A stretch of 64,000 nt of DNA from Ramazzottius varieornatus (lineage: Eukaryota > Tardigrada > Eutardigrada > Parachela > Ramazzottiidae): positions 31,783 through 95,782 of the forward strand of contig BDGG01000002.1 of the NCBI GenBank assembly GCA_001949185.1, read 5' to 3'. Every line of letters begins with the position of its first letter. The stretch's first letter is position 1. Shown here piece after piece: positions 20,865 through 33,512 of the stretch. The position numbers and the translations under genes were made by a program. The notes beneath the pieces are model-generated. The model searched no databases. It saw nothing but the letters and a program-made list of their open reading frames with translations, and was not told the origin of the DNA.

Positions 20865-23800
20865 ATGTCTCGCTTCTTTGCCGGGAAGGACTCTGACACG
20901 GAGACAGAGTCGGAAGTCTCCGACGAAGAGCACGTCCAGCCCGTGGCCAAGTCCAAAGCCTACCAGGGGGACTTTAGCGATGACGACGAGGAGACAAAGC
21001 GAGTGGTCAGGACAGCCAAAGACAAGCGCTTCGAAGAGATTCGGAATGTCATCAAGAACGTCAAGAATTCCAAGAAGATCAAAGACGTCGGCAAAGTGCT
21101 GGAGGAGTTTGATCAGCTAACCCGGGCCTTCGCCAAGTCGCAGAAGGTTATTGAGAAGGAAGGTGTGCCAGTCTTTTACGTCCGGACACTGGTGGATTTG
21201 GAAGACTTTGTCAACCAGTCGTGGGCAGAGAAAGCCACGCTGAGCAAGCTCAACATCAAGGCGCTGGGAAGTCTCCGCTCAAAGTTTCGCAAATATGTCA
21301 AGGATTTCGAAGGCCAGATGGCCTCCTTCAGGTTGGTTTACATTTGATCACGCTGCTTCGATGGGCACTTGTAGCCAGATGTTGTCGTAGAGTGAAATCG
21401 CAAAATATGTGACGGTACTGAATGGATCCATTGATTGATTCTTGATTGTGAAGATTGGCTCGGCGTATGTTTGATAAGATTGTTTCATGTTTTCTATGGT
21501 TTGCTGTGTAACTTGACAGTTGATATCCTTGTAGGTTGAATCCGGTAGCTTCGGAAGAGGAGAATGTGCAGGGCGAGGAGGAGGAAGAGGAAGACGAGGA
21601 TGAGACAACAGACGAGGAAGGTGGGATGACGACGGCCAAGAAGGCAAAAGGTGCCAAAGCCAAGAAAGGCAGCGACGAGATGGATGAAGATGAGGACGAG
21701 GATATGGACTGGGACACGGACAGCGAGACGTCGGAAACGGACAGTGAGGATGAGGAGCGTTACAAGAACGATCCGGCTGCTCGTTTCTTGAAGCGCCCTG
21801 GCGATGAAGAGAAGCAACGGGAGAAGGAGAAGCAAAAGAAGAAGGTGAGTGATGCGTTTCCCCATCAACTGGCGCACTTGGGAGTGGGTGGCAGGTGGTT
21901 GCCCTTATGGTGTGCCAGGCAGTCCACGCATGAAGGTCTGTGGTGCGCCGTGTGCCGCGGCCTGGATGTCATGTGTTTTGGGGCCTTGCCAGGCTATGAG
22001 GTGTCTGTGGTAGAGCGGTATGTTGACGTTTTTGACAGACTGTGGGAAATCGTCCTGGGCATATGAGACAACGACGGGCCGAGGTGGACGAAGAGGGCTG
22101 GACGACGATGACGGACAAGCCCAAGCTGTTTAGCAAAGACGCGGAAATCAACCATGGGGTGGTGCTGAAGAAGCTGGGGGAGATTATGTCGCAGCGGGGT
22201 AAAAAGTCGACGGACCGTCAAGAGCAGATTGAGCTGATTGAAGAGCTGCGGGTGGTGGCGCGGCGAGCCGGCCTGGGGGAGGCTATCGAGCTGAAGCTGA
22301 TGCTGAGCTTAATCTCCTCCATCTTTGACTATAACCCCAACATGGCCACCAACATGAAGGCCGAAGTGTGGCGACGCCTGCTGGAGACCATGGGCCAACT
22401 GGTCAAATTCTTGAACGAGCATAGCCACATGGAAGTGCTGGAGAACATTGCCGACGACGAGGAGAATGTGTCGGACCCGACGCTGCCCTACAGAGTTCAC
22501 GGTCTGCCGTTGGCCCTCATTGAACGGATGGACGATGAGTTTACCCGTATACTACAGAATACCGACGCCCATTCGCCCGACTATGTCGAGAACCTCAAGA
22601 ATGAAGCAAAAGTGGTAGCCATCATCGAAGGCATGCAGGTTAGTCATGGAGACATTGCCCCCACTAGTATAGTCTAATGCCATGGCTGGTGCTTGATGAT
22701 GCAGGCTTACATGGAAGGGAAGAAGGCCAACAGCGAGGACATGTGTCGCATCTATGAGCGGCGCATCGCCCACATTTACTACAAGATTGACTACAAGTTT
22801 ATGGAGGGCAGCAAGAAGGGCACGGCTGCACAGGTTAGACTTGTCCTTCTTCTCTCTTGTAGGTTGTCACTAAGTGTGGCCCCAACAGGCCGGGAATGAC
22901 AGCGTGTCCTGTCTTAGGCGGTGGCTGGTTCGTCGGTGGAGGTCTTAGAGCGCTTGTGCGCCTACATTTACAACCAGGACATGACAGATCGGACGCGGCT
23001 GCGGGCCATCCTGATGCGCGTCTACCATGCGGCCCTCCACGACCAGTGGTACGAGGCCCGCGACCTGATGCTCATGTCCAAGGCCCAGGATAATATTAGC
23101 CACGCCGACCCGCCCACCCAGGTCCTCTACAACCGCGCCATGGTCCAGCTGGGCATCAGTGCCTTCCGAGCAGGCAAGAGGCTACCACTGCCCCTCACTG
23201 ACCTCTATACTTCATGCTCATGCTCATGCTTTGCAGGTAACATCAACGAAGCCCACAACGCCCTGATGGATATCCAGAGCTCGGGCCGTCCCAAGGAGCT
23301 CTTGGCTCAGGGCCTGCTGCCTGTTCGCCAGCACGAACGCAGCCCCGAACAGGAGAAGATTGAGAAGCGCCGGCAGATGCCCTTCCATATGCACATCAAC
23401 CTCGACGTCCTCGAATGCGTCTACCTGGTAAGCATTCAATATCCCTCTTGGCCCTCAAGTGTCATGACGGCGAGAATGTAGCGCTGGACCTCAGACGCTT
23501 ACCTGCCTATAAGGGGACTATGGAGTTTGTGTGTAACGCTGTATGCAGCTGGCTGATGGAGAGAGAGGTTATGGTAGCCCCTTACTGCCGATTCAGGGCT
23601 GTATGTACAGTGTGGCTGACCGCCTTGTTGGTGTCTGGTAGGTGTCGGCCATGTTTATCGAAGTGCCATACCTGGCAGCGCACGAGAACGAGCAGCGACG
23701 GCGCATCATCAGCAAGTACTTTTACCACTCGATGAAGCAGAGCGAGCGTCACGCCTTGTCGGGGCCGCCAGAGACGCTGCCCGAGTACGTTATCGCCGCT

Positions 23801-24652
23801 AGCAAGGCCATGAAGACGGGCGACTGGAAGCGCTGCAAAGACTTGATCCTGTCGGATAAGCTCAACAAGCGCGTCTGGAACTTTTTCTACGAGGCCGACA
23901 AGATTCGCAGCATGCTGGCTGCCCGCCTGCAGCAGTGCAGCCTGCGCTGCTTCATGTTCTCCAACAGCGCCTTCTACGACGCCATCTCCGTCAAGACACT
24001 CAGCCAGATGTTTGACCTGACCAAAGAGGTAGGTACCCCTCCTCTCCACTGAGACATGAGCATAATATAGCAACTAGTTGAGCAAAGTCGAGCAGAGAGG
24101 CTGTGCTTTGTCCAAGTGGCGCACGCTACCGCCCATCAAGTGCGGCAAGTCTGCGCCACAGCCACACAATGTCATCGATTTTGTCGGCCGGCACACATTC
24201 ACTTGTGACATTTTGATGGGAGAAGGGCTGTGTGTCTGTCCTTGTAGGAGATATTGAGTGTGATGGGGAAGATGATTGTGACGGAAGACTTGGCGGCGTC
24301 GGTGGACGAGCCCAGCCAGACGGTCATCATGCACCGGACGGAGCCTAGTCGCGTTCAACAGCTGGCGCTGCAGCTGTCCGACAAGCTGTCCCTCTTTGTG
24401 GAGACCAACGAGAAGCTACTGGACATGAAGACGCCCAACAATCAGCGGGCCAAAACCTGGACCGACCGTCGACAGCACCAGGGGGGACAGGGACAGGGAC
24501 ATGGACAGGCAGCCTATCAGGAGCGCCAACACGGCGCCGACCGCCAGCACCACACCTACCAGGACAGAGGCCACAACAACTACCAGCCTCGACAGCATAA
24601 CAACTATAACGATCGACAATATAACCACTACAATGACCTCTCCGCCTACTAA
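20865..24652 (+). CDS. EIF3C: Translation initiation factor 3 subunit C
   Basis: Core subunit of eIF3, which recruits the 43S complex to mRNA. Eight exons: 20865-21331, 21535-21844, 22039-22638, 22705-22833, 22918-23173, 23237-23427, 23642-24028 and 24248-24652, total 2745 nt, 914 residues (human 913). It starts [20 protein letters not shown], has the acidic stretch and [11 protein letters not shown], then [37 protein letters not shown] and the C-terminal PCI/winged-helix region with [20 protein letters not shown] and TVIMHRTEP. The tail is Gln/Asn/His/Tyr-rich. The intron at 23174-23236 begins GCAAG rather than GT. Exon lengths keep frame throughout. Confidence 0.97.
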
Positions 24653-24975
24653 CATATATTGCAAGGCTACTACTCGTCTTCTTTCCGCCATCTTCAAATA
24701 TCGCTAGCGCTTTTTTATCCTCCCCCCTTGTATTTGTATCTTGTCTATTGGTATAAAGGACCATGCTGAAGGGTTTTCCCCTGAAACTCGATTGGGTGGA
24801 ACCTGCTGCACAGCTTACTGGACTTTGATGTCTCCTGCAGTGCACCTTGTCGTGTTTAGAGTTATTACTGTGTTAGCGGGGTATGCAGGTAGGTGCTGCA
24901 GGACAGCGCTAGCCTTAATTGCCCCTCTGTGGCTACTGCTCAAGAGTGTGTTGCAATGGGAATGTGGCATCATTT

Positions 24976-26617
24976 TTATTGGCGCCATATTCTTTTGGGT
25001 ACGTAGGGACAAGGTGTGGGTATAGGGACGCAGTCAGCGGGGTTGATACCCATCAGATGCGCTCGATCGCGTAACAAGCATTCGCGCTTGCGGTCCAACT
25101 CGCGGATGGTACCAGTATAACCCAAGAGGGTCAGCTCGATAACTTCCAGATGGGAAGCGTAATCATCTTCCAGCGGTAAGTCGTCCAGTAAGGACATGGT
25201 ATCGTGGCGGAAAGGCAGATGGCCCATCTTGCGTGTCTCCATCAGCAGTTCAAACTGATCGATGGCCCCTTCACCCAGCACCTTCAGCTGCATGTAGAAC
25301 TTGTGGAGAAGGGCAATCTGTACCTTGACTTTGGCCGACAGAATGTCCTTGTTCTCCAGCAGAGCTTCGTAGCGTAGGTCGCGCTGGATGAGGCAACAGC
25401 GCAACTTGTCATAATACTTGCCCAGGCGGGCCTGCTCGTAATCGAGGACCTCCTGGTAGTAGGCACGATTATTGATATTCTCCTCTTTGCCCTGCTTCTT
25501 CAGTGTCTTGAGGTCACCAGAGAGGGTTTCGCGGATGGTCTTGAAGCGCTTATACTTGAGGGAGGTGGCGTGGTAGGCTTGCTTGGCTTTCTGCTGCGAC
25601 TGGCGCAGGCAGACGCTGGCCTCCTGATAGGCTTCCTGCAGGCCATTCCATAATTCCAGGCAGCGCATCAGCTCGCACATGACGGTGAAGTAGCACTGGT
25701 TGTAGCCGCGCATACTGGAGGCTAGCTCGCTGTGGACGTGATCATACAACTGCATAACATACTGATCCTTACTGTCCAAGAGGGCCTTTCGCCGTCGGGC
25801 TCGCTTCAGCCGCTGCTCTTTGGCCACCATCAGCTCGTTGGCTTGTAGGTGGTACTCCATCTCCCGGACCAGACTGAGCTGTAGCTGCTCGCGATCCTCC
25901 TCCATCAGCTGTACATTGCTCCTCTTCGTGTCCCTCATCCGCCGAAGGTCGTCCAGCCTGCAACAGCACAAGACATATTAATGCCTTACACGGCGCCCAA
26001 CTAACTGCTTGCCGTTGCCGTTGCCGTTGCCGTTACCGTTACCGTCCGTCGTAGATGGACCTCAGCAAGTGAGGGATATGATGACTGGGCGTACCTTGAA
26101 CGTACCTGTAGAGGAGGACAGAGACCTCGTTCCGGGTACACTGTATCTGTTCAATCTTCCAGTGGATGTTGGTGCGCAGATCGTCGTCGGTCCGCGGATG
26201 CTGGTAGGCCACGGCGCTAAAGTGATACTGAAAGTGGGCGGCCGGATCGACACCGGTATTCCTCAGCTGCTGACTATACTTTGGCAGGTCATTATCTTCG
26301 GGGCGAGGGGCTGGAGGGAGGGGCTGCTTCTTCTTGGTCCGCCGTGATATGGAGGTTTTGGCTTGGCGATACTTGCTGGGATCTTCGCCTTCCAGCAGGG
26401 GCAAGGTCTCGGCGTCCTCCGGCGCCTCCACCAGACTGAACTTGACATTCTCCCTCCCTGCAGTGGCCGTGTCGCCTCCTCCACCACCAGCCTTCTCCTT
26501 GCCTATCTTGTCTTTACCAAAAACGGCACGACGCAGAGAACTCTTTTTGGGCACCGGCGGCAGAAGGGTGGCCGATGGCGTCAGCAGCGGCAGCTCGTTG
26601 TTGAAAGGATCGGCCAT
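24976..26617 (-). CDS. Coiled-coil, BAR-like protein of unknown function
   Basis: Two exons, 26617-26106 and 25957-24976, join in phase 2 to give 497 residues. The first about 110 residues are low-complexity (MADPFNNELPLLTPSATLLP, a Gly run, PLPPAPRPEDND). The rest is almost wholly helical and charged, with long heptad-like stretches (REMEYHLQANELMVAKEQRL, and DYEQARLGKYYDKLRCCLIQ), the pattern of a BAR or spectrin-type coiled coil. It ends in a proline-rich tail (PIPTPCPYVPKRIWRQ). A second possible donor lies 11 nt downstream of the one used but breaks frame. No transmembrane segment. I could not name an orthologue; a membrane-curving or cytoskeletal role is inference. Confidence 0.72.
26001..26048 (+). 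repeat. Hexanucleotide microsatellite
   Basis: About six units of (T)GCCGT / TACCGT lie inside the single intron of the coiled-coil gene. Confidence 0.8.
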
Positions 26618-27471
26618 AGGCACAACACTATATCACTATAAGTATAATCAGTAACGATGGCTGGCCCTTCCTGCCTTGTCAACTTGGTTGGTAACAAATA
26701 AGACGCGATAGAATGATACCACAAAAGAGGTCAGGCCTGGTAGAAAGCTGATCAACATTCCCCCCTGTATTATCTTGATCCTCCGCCAAGAAGAGAGGAA
26801 TAGGCCGGTTAAAGAATGACCACTACAGACCAACTGTTCCATGATGGCTTCTAACCAGATGCGCCTTGACCTTCACTCATCCTCTTTAAGCCGTCAGCTT
26901 GTCTTCGAAATGCATTGGCTTCCAAGGTTGCTATCCTGGCAATTACGGTAACAAACTCAGTTCGAATATCATTGGAGAAAGTCGGTTATAGCTGCCTCAT
27001 TCATTTCCAGCAAGAGCGCCACAACCTGAAAGTGCTTGCCTATAATATAGCTTTACCGCTGGTACCTCCTCATTCCAGTAGATATTCCCTTTGACATACA
27101 TTGATCAAGTGTTTCATCTCACACCACGGGCGGAGGAAAAGGGAGACTCGGCCTGACGGTCAGAGAGCTGCGCAGCATATGCCCACTTTCGGCACTTTGT
27201 CGACAAAATGGATCATATTTCGGATGCGCAAGACGAACAAAGTGCACAAGTACAGTACTTACTTCCCTGGAGCTCATTCGGCCTGTGACGCCTGTTAGGA
27301 CTATATACATTACCGGCGGCCATTCAACAATAATAAAGCAGCTTTCAGGGTAGATATGCCATGGCTAACAATTTGTAGTACTTGTAGTTGCTGTAGTCTC
27401 TCTTTTCCTTGCCGGCCGCCGAAGCGTGCTCGTTGGTGTGTCCGACCTAAGATAGGTCTCCGCTGTCTAAA
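26618..27471. other. Intergenic between coiled-coil gene and Gr-like receptor
   Basis: Divergent 5' flanks of the two genes. No repeats or coding sequence recognised. Confidence 0.35.
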
Positions 27472-29471
27472 ATGCGCCAGTCAACAATGGCAGTCCCTGG
27501 CAGTTTTCTGCAGGCTTTCAGCCATGATCCTTGGCTAGGACAGCAGCCTGTAAGCTGTCAGTGCACTTCCTGGTACCCGGCCTCTTATCTTCTGTCATTG
27601 ATTGGTTGTCCGGACAGAGCTGCGGCCAAGGCCCGGTGCTGCTGGGGCCAACGTCTGCGCCATCTCCTCTTCTGCCTATTCCTGGCTGTGACTTTGGCCT
27701 GGTTTTTGGTCTTCACCTTCAGTACCTACTATCAAACCATCGGCCAGCACGCCCAACAGCAAGCCAAAGGGGCCACAGACTCCAGCTTGATCATCCGCAT
27801 TCTCGATGACATCTCCTGGGTCTGCATCATGCTGCGCAACGCCCTCATTCTCCTCCTGGCTTCTCGCTCTGCACAAATATTCCACCACCTAACCTTCCAG
27901 TTATCCAAGCTATCCGCATCGCTTCATGCAAAAAGACTGAGCTCAGCCAAGAATGCTGGCGCTAGGTACGCCATGGGCCATTTTGTAGTATCCTTGATGG
28001 CTGTCATCATGACGTCTTTGCTGTGTCTGACCTACTGGAACCGTCCCAACTATTCACAGCTGTACACCTCCTGGCCGTTAGACCCCTTCCCTATCTCCCT
28101 TCAATACTGGCAGGTTTCACTCTTGATGATTTTCTTGTGCTTTCTTCCCTTTGTGCTGGCGCAGTCCATCCTATCCAGCCTCGTCGGTCTTGGCCATGAC
28201 GCTTTCATCCTCATGAAGAACGTCAACCACTCCCTGGGAGAGGCTGCAAAAGACAAGAGCATTAGTCGACAAATATTGGGCCGAACTGACCACCTTCAAG
28301 GTAAAAAGGCACAGAAGATCCCGACTGGTTGCAAGGGGCAGGGATGGACTGGACTTATACTTAAGCACCTGCACACAGCGGGCCGCATGCTTCTCTACGG
28401 CCTGCTTGTATGCAGGTGCCTGCAGGAATATTCCTACCGTCGATCTCTGCTGACTACTGCTTATGGAACGCTCTATTCAAGTATATTATCCGTACATCTC
28501 GTAGACTGTAATTTATCTTCGGAAAGTGGGAGCAGTTCGGTTGCCGCAAGCAGCGGGACGGAGGAACCTCGGAGCGAGTGCGATGTCCATCAGCCTATGG
28601 AGCAGGCGGTGGGCCAACTGCGATTTCAACACTTTAAAATCTGCCGATTGGTGGAGGAGATTAGCCAAAGCTTCTCGGGAATACTACTGACTGCCCTGAT
28701 GGCCGACCTGATGTCGGCTGTGGGTTTCGTCGGTGTCATCATCGGCTACAAGAGTAGCCCACGCGCCCAGCCCATGATGGTCCTCTTTGACCGGGCCTAC
28801 CAGGGCATCGCTGCGCTGCTGTGGATGGTCTTCTTCCTCTGTGCACAGTACTGGCCTTTCGTCAAACTCCACGAAGAAGTACTCTGAATTAAAGCAGATG
28901 CCAATTATTCAACTGTTGGTCGTTATTTCCTCAGGTTAAATTTTGACATGCTTTCCCAGGCGGAGACGACTTACCACCTGGTCCACAAGTTATCGCTGGT
29001 CAACGGCAACCGAATGCACCAGGTGCGTCCGCGAGGCTTCCCCCCAATGAGTAATCTGCAAGAAGACAAGGATGAAATGATAAATTGCTCTAGCTTTCCT
29101 TTTGCTTGACAGAGAGAGATCACTCACTTTCTATTGGCCACCAAAGATGCTCACGTCGGTGTCATCGCCGGCAAGCTCTTTCTCTTTTCCAGAAACTTAT
29201 GCGCAACTGTAAGTACACAGCCGGCACTCCATCTCTTACCACTGTCAATCAGCCCCTTTCTACAATGTAGATGGTCAGTTTCCTTTGCTCGTTCGGCGTG
29301 ATCCTTTACGAGCTACTGCACAAGGACCAGTCGGGAGGACTGGCATCCATCATCGAGTCAGCAGAACTCGGCCACCGACTCAACGGCACCCTCAACTCCA
29401 GCCTCTTACTGGCACTGCAGCACGCCAACACTTCCTCCTCTTCTGGACGACACGGCAGCATGGAACTCTGA
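27472..29471 (+). CDS. Gustatory-receptor-like (Grl) seven-transmembrane protein
   Basis: Exons 27472-28878, 28960-29022, 29113-29208 and 29271-29471, all phase 0, give 588 residues. Seven hydrophobic segments lie near residues 61-84, 118-136, 166-188, 212-235, 403-427, 447-465 and 523-538. The end follows the insect Gr/Or plan: a short exon, then HVGVIAGKLFLFSRNLCAT, a phase-0 intron, then the last helix VSFLCSFGVILYELL in place of the TYhhhhhQF motif. Conserved phase-0 introns near the C-terminus are typical of Gr genes. The loop between helices 4 and 5 is unusually long (about 165 residues). Known relatives form tetrameric ligand-gated cation channels; ligand and channel activity here are unknown. 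Confidence 0.7.
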
Positions 29472-29700
29472 CCTCAAGATCAAGATGTAATAATTCTCAG
29501 ACAAAGCATTTCGCAAGGATGACTGCGGCGAAGGCCACTCTGAAAGTATTAATCAAACTATTCAACGAGTTTATAATAAATAAGCCTAAGAATTGAGGAG
29601 TTACGCTAAAAGCTCAAAATCACACATGATGGAAAAGATGGAGTAGGGAGTTGACCTTTGGTGTTGGCAACAAGCAAGGAAGGTAATACTGGCTGCATGC

Positions 29701-31209
<1,509 letters not shown>

Positions 31210-31759
31210 CTTGGCGAGGTGCTTGTACCGGTCCGCTAAATCGATTCCCTCAGAGTGATGATCAGCCTTCATTAAACACGGCCAACAACTGGGGGAACGC
31301 GCGCTCACGCTGGAGAAGAAATCAAGAATGGAGAAATCATTTGCGGCTTACGAATTACGAAATTACAAAAAAATTTTAACGGACGTAAACAAGCCTTGGG
31401 CGGTGCTAAAATGTTTTCCCAATACTAAGAACCGAATGTTCAAAGTACGAGTTTTAATTCGTTCAAAAAGCTTCAAGGCGGTCCGCTTCTCATTCTCATT
31501 GAAATGGAAAGTCGTGGGGTACAATCAGATAGCGACCCCACAGGCTCGTCGCATGACACCCCGCAACGCGATCACTCACCATCAGTTCCAACTCGCGCAA
31601 TCAACGAGCGTTTGATTGATTGCTCCTGATCGGTAGAATTTTCGGCTCATGAACTTTTTCGGGGTCCTCTTCACATCATTTGATTCATTTTCCACAGTTT
31701 AGTCTTCCTTCTCATCTTTATCTCTTCATATCCTCGTTCCCGTTCACTTCAGCCCCACC

Positions 31760-32841
31760 ATGTCGGCCAAACCCGTAAGTCCAAACCTGTTATTCCACCG
31801 TGGAAGTTATTCCTCAGTGAGTGTTTTTGCAGAAGTCTGATGCCAAAAGCAAGTCCAACAAGGGACAAGGTGAGAAAGGTGCTGCTAAGCCTAAAGATGC
31901 CACGTTGAACCAGGCTGGAAGTGCTGCCGCCAAGCAACCTGCCCCTGCCAAGGCACCAACCTCCTCCAAGGCTCCAGCCCCTGCTCCAGCCCCTGCTCCA
32001 GCCGCTGCCCAAGCCGTCAAGAAGAAGGGATCGGACCAGGCAGCCGCAGGTGCCAAGCAAGCCAAGTCGGAGAAGCCAGCGACGGCTGCTGTCCAACAAG
32101 CTGCCGGCGGACCTCCTCAGGCTCAGGCTCAGGCCCAGGCTCAGGCTCAGGCCCAAGCCCAGGCACCAGCTTCCGATGCCGCTCCTGCTGCACCCAAGGA
32201 GAAGAAGGCCAAGACGGAGAAGAAAGCGGTGAAGAAGGATCAGATCAGGAAGAAGAAGGTGGCCAAGCCTCAGCAGAAGAAGGGCAAGAAGAAGAAGAGC
32301 CTCAAGCGCTTTACCATCGATTGCAGCCATCCAGTGGAAGATGGCATTTTGGAGCCAGCTGACTTTGTAAGTCGTCGCTTGATTGATACGTTAGTCGTCT
32401 CGTCGTTTCATGTTGTATTCTTGCCTGCAGCCTTCCTGCCGGCAACAAGCCCCTTATGAGTACTGTTTGATTTCAGGAACAGTTCTTGAGGGAAAGGATC
32501 AAGGTTTTAGGCAAGACGGGAAACCTGGGAAAGTCTGTTTCGGTTGAGAAGTTGGCTGGAAAGAACCACATCGTCGTCAATGCTGACATTGCCTTCTCCA
32601 AACGGTATTCACTTATTCGCTCGTACTCTCCTCTTCTCTCCTCTGGTCTGTGACATTTGAGCACTGAAGTCATGGTTGTGGGGTTTGTTTCAGGTATCTG
32701 AAGTATTTGACAAAGAAGTACTTGAAGAAGAACAATCTGCGTGACTGGCTGCGTGTGGTGGCATCTGGAGCTGACAAGTACGAGCTGAGGTACTTCCAGA
32801 TCGGCAATGATGAGGATAACGAAAAGGAAGATGCCGAGTAA
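31760..32841 (+). CDS. RPL22: Ribosomal protein eL22 with long N-terminal extension
   Basis: Four exons: 31760-31774, 31833-32366, 32477-32604 and 32694-32841, total 825 nt, 274 residues. Exon 1 encodes only MSAKP. The C-terminal about 120 residues are the eL22 domain: [32 protein letters not shown], and [20 protein letters not shown] and [10 protein letters not shown], ending in acidic residues. The preceding about 150 residues are Ala/Pro/Lys/Gln-rich with AlaPro and GlnAla tandem repeats. Human RPL22 has 128 residues; insect RPL22 also has an Ala/Lys/Pro-rich N-terminal extension, so such an extension is known but not universal. Compact gene with C/T-rich promoter, as usual for ribosomal proteins. 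Confidence 0.96.
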
Positions 32842-33512
32842 ATGTTTCTCTTGGAAGATGAACAGTGTTCTTTGTCTCTTCAACGCTTTGAGAAGTAAAA
32901 GGAAGAAGGCCATGTGTGGTTGCTGGACCGACCGAAGTTGAAGGGAAACACCAGCAGTGGGTTAGCTTCCCACTTCAAACTAGCCAGAGCCGGTGATCGG
33001 CCCGAGAGTTCACTTCTCTCGTAAAAGATCGTGTTTGACTGTCGCTTCGATCTTGTCCTTGCGTTGCAGTGGCTCAGGGAAGTGAGTGGTCACGCCGAAC
33101 CTTCCTTGAGTCGCTCTGAAGCAAGGCTTGACATGAACCTATTCTTTTCCCAGCCGAGCAAAATTGGTTATGCTCTGCTGACCGCTTTGGTCCGTTGGTC
33201 GACGTACGCGCTCAAAAAGTCCTGGGGACTGCTGACGAATGGTGTCTTCTCGAACCCAGGTACTGTCGAAGTTTGGAAGGTGTGGTAAGATTATTTGCTC
33301 AACTCTGCTGCGTAAGCTTAGTGAGTGGGCTCATTCAAACTGTGGTGTGTCATGGCGCATGACGTCAAGGAGCTATGGTGCTACGGTATGGATGTTCGCA
33401 TTGGTCTCTTAACGTATTGCGCAGCCGGAAGTAAGGATACACAGCTCTATCATCGTATATTTACTGATCGATCTTTTGACTTGTATCGTCTTTACACGGT
33501 AACTGGCGTATG
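32842..33512. other. Intergenic, 3' flanks of RPL22 and the FITM-like gene
   Basis: Short plus-strand frames at 33031-33288 and 33325-33603 have no motif or splice support; the second overlaps the FITM-like gene on the other strand. No gene called. Confidence 0.35.

Noticed and set aside
21328..21877. Ser- and Leu-rich minus-strand frames
   Set aside because: Antisense of the acidic (GAG/GAC-rich) EIF3C exon 2.
31749..32330. 193-codon Leu/Gly/Ser-rich minus-strand frame
   Set aside because: Antisense of the Ala/Lys/Gln-rich RPL22 N-terminal repeats.
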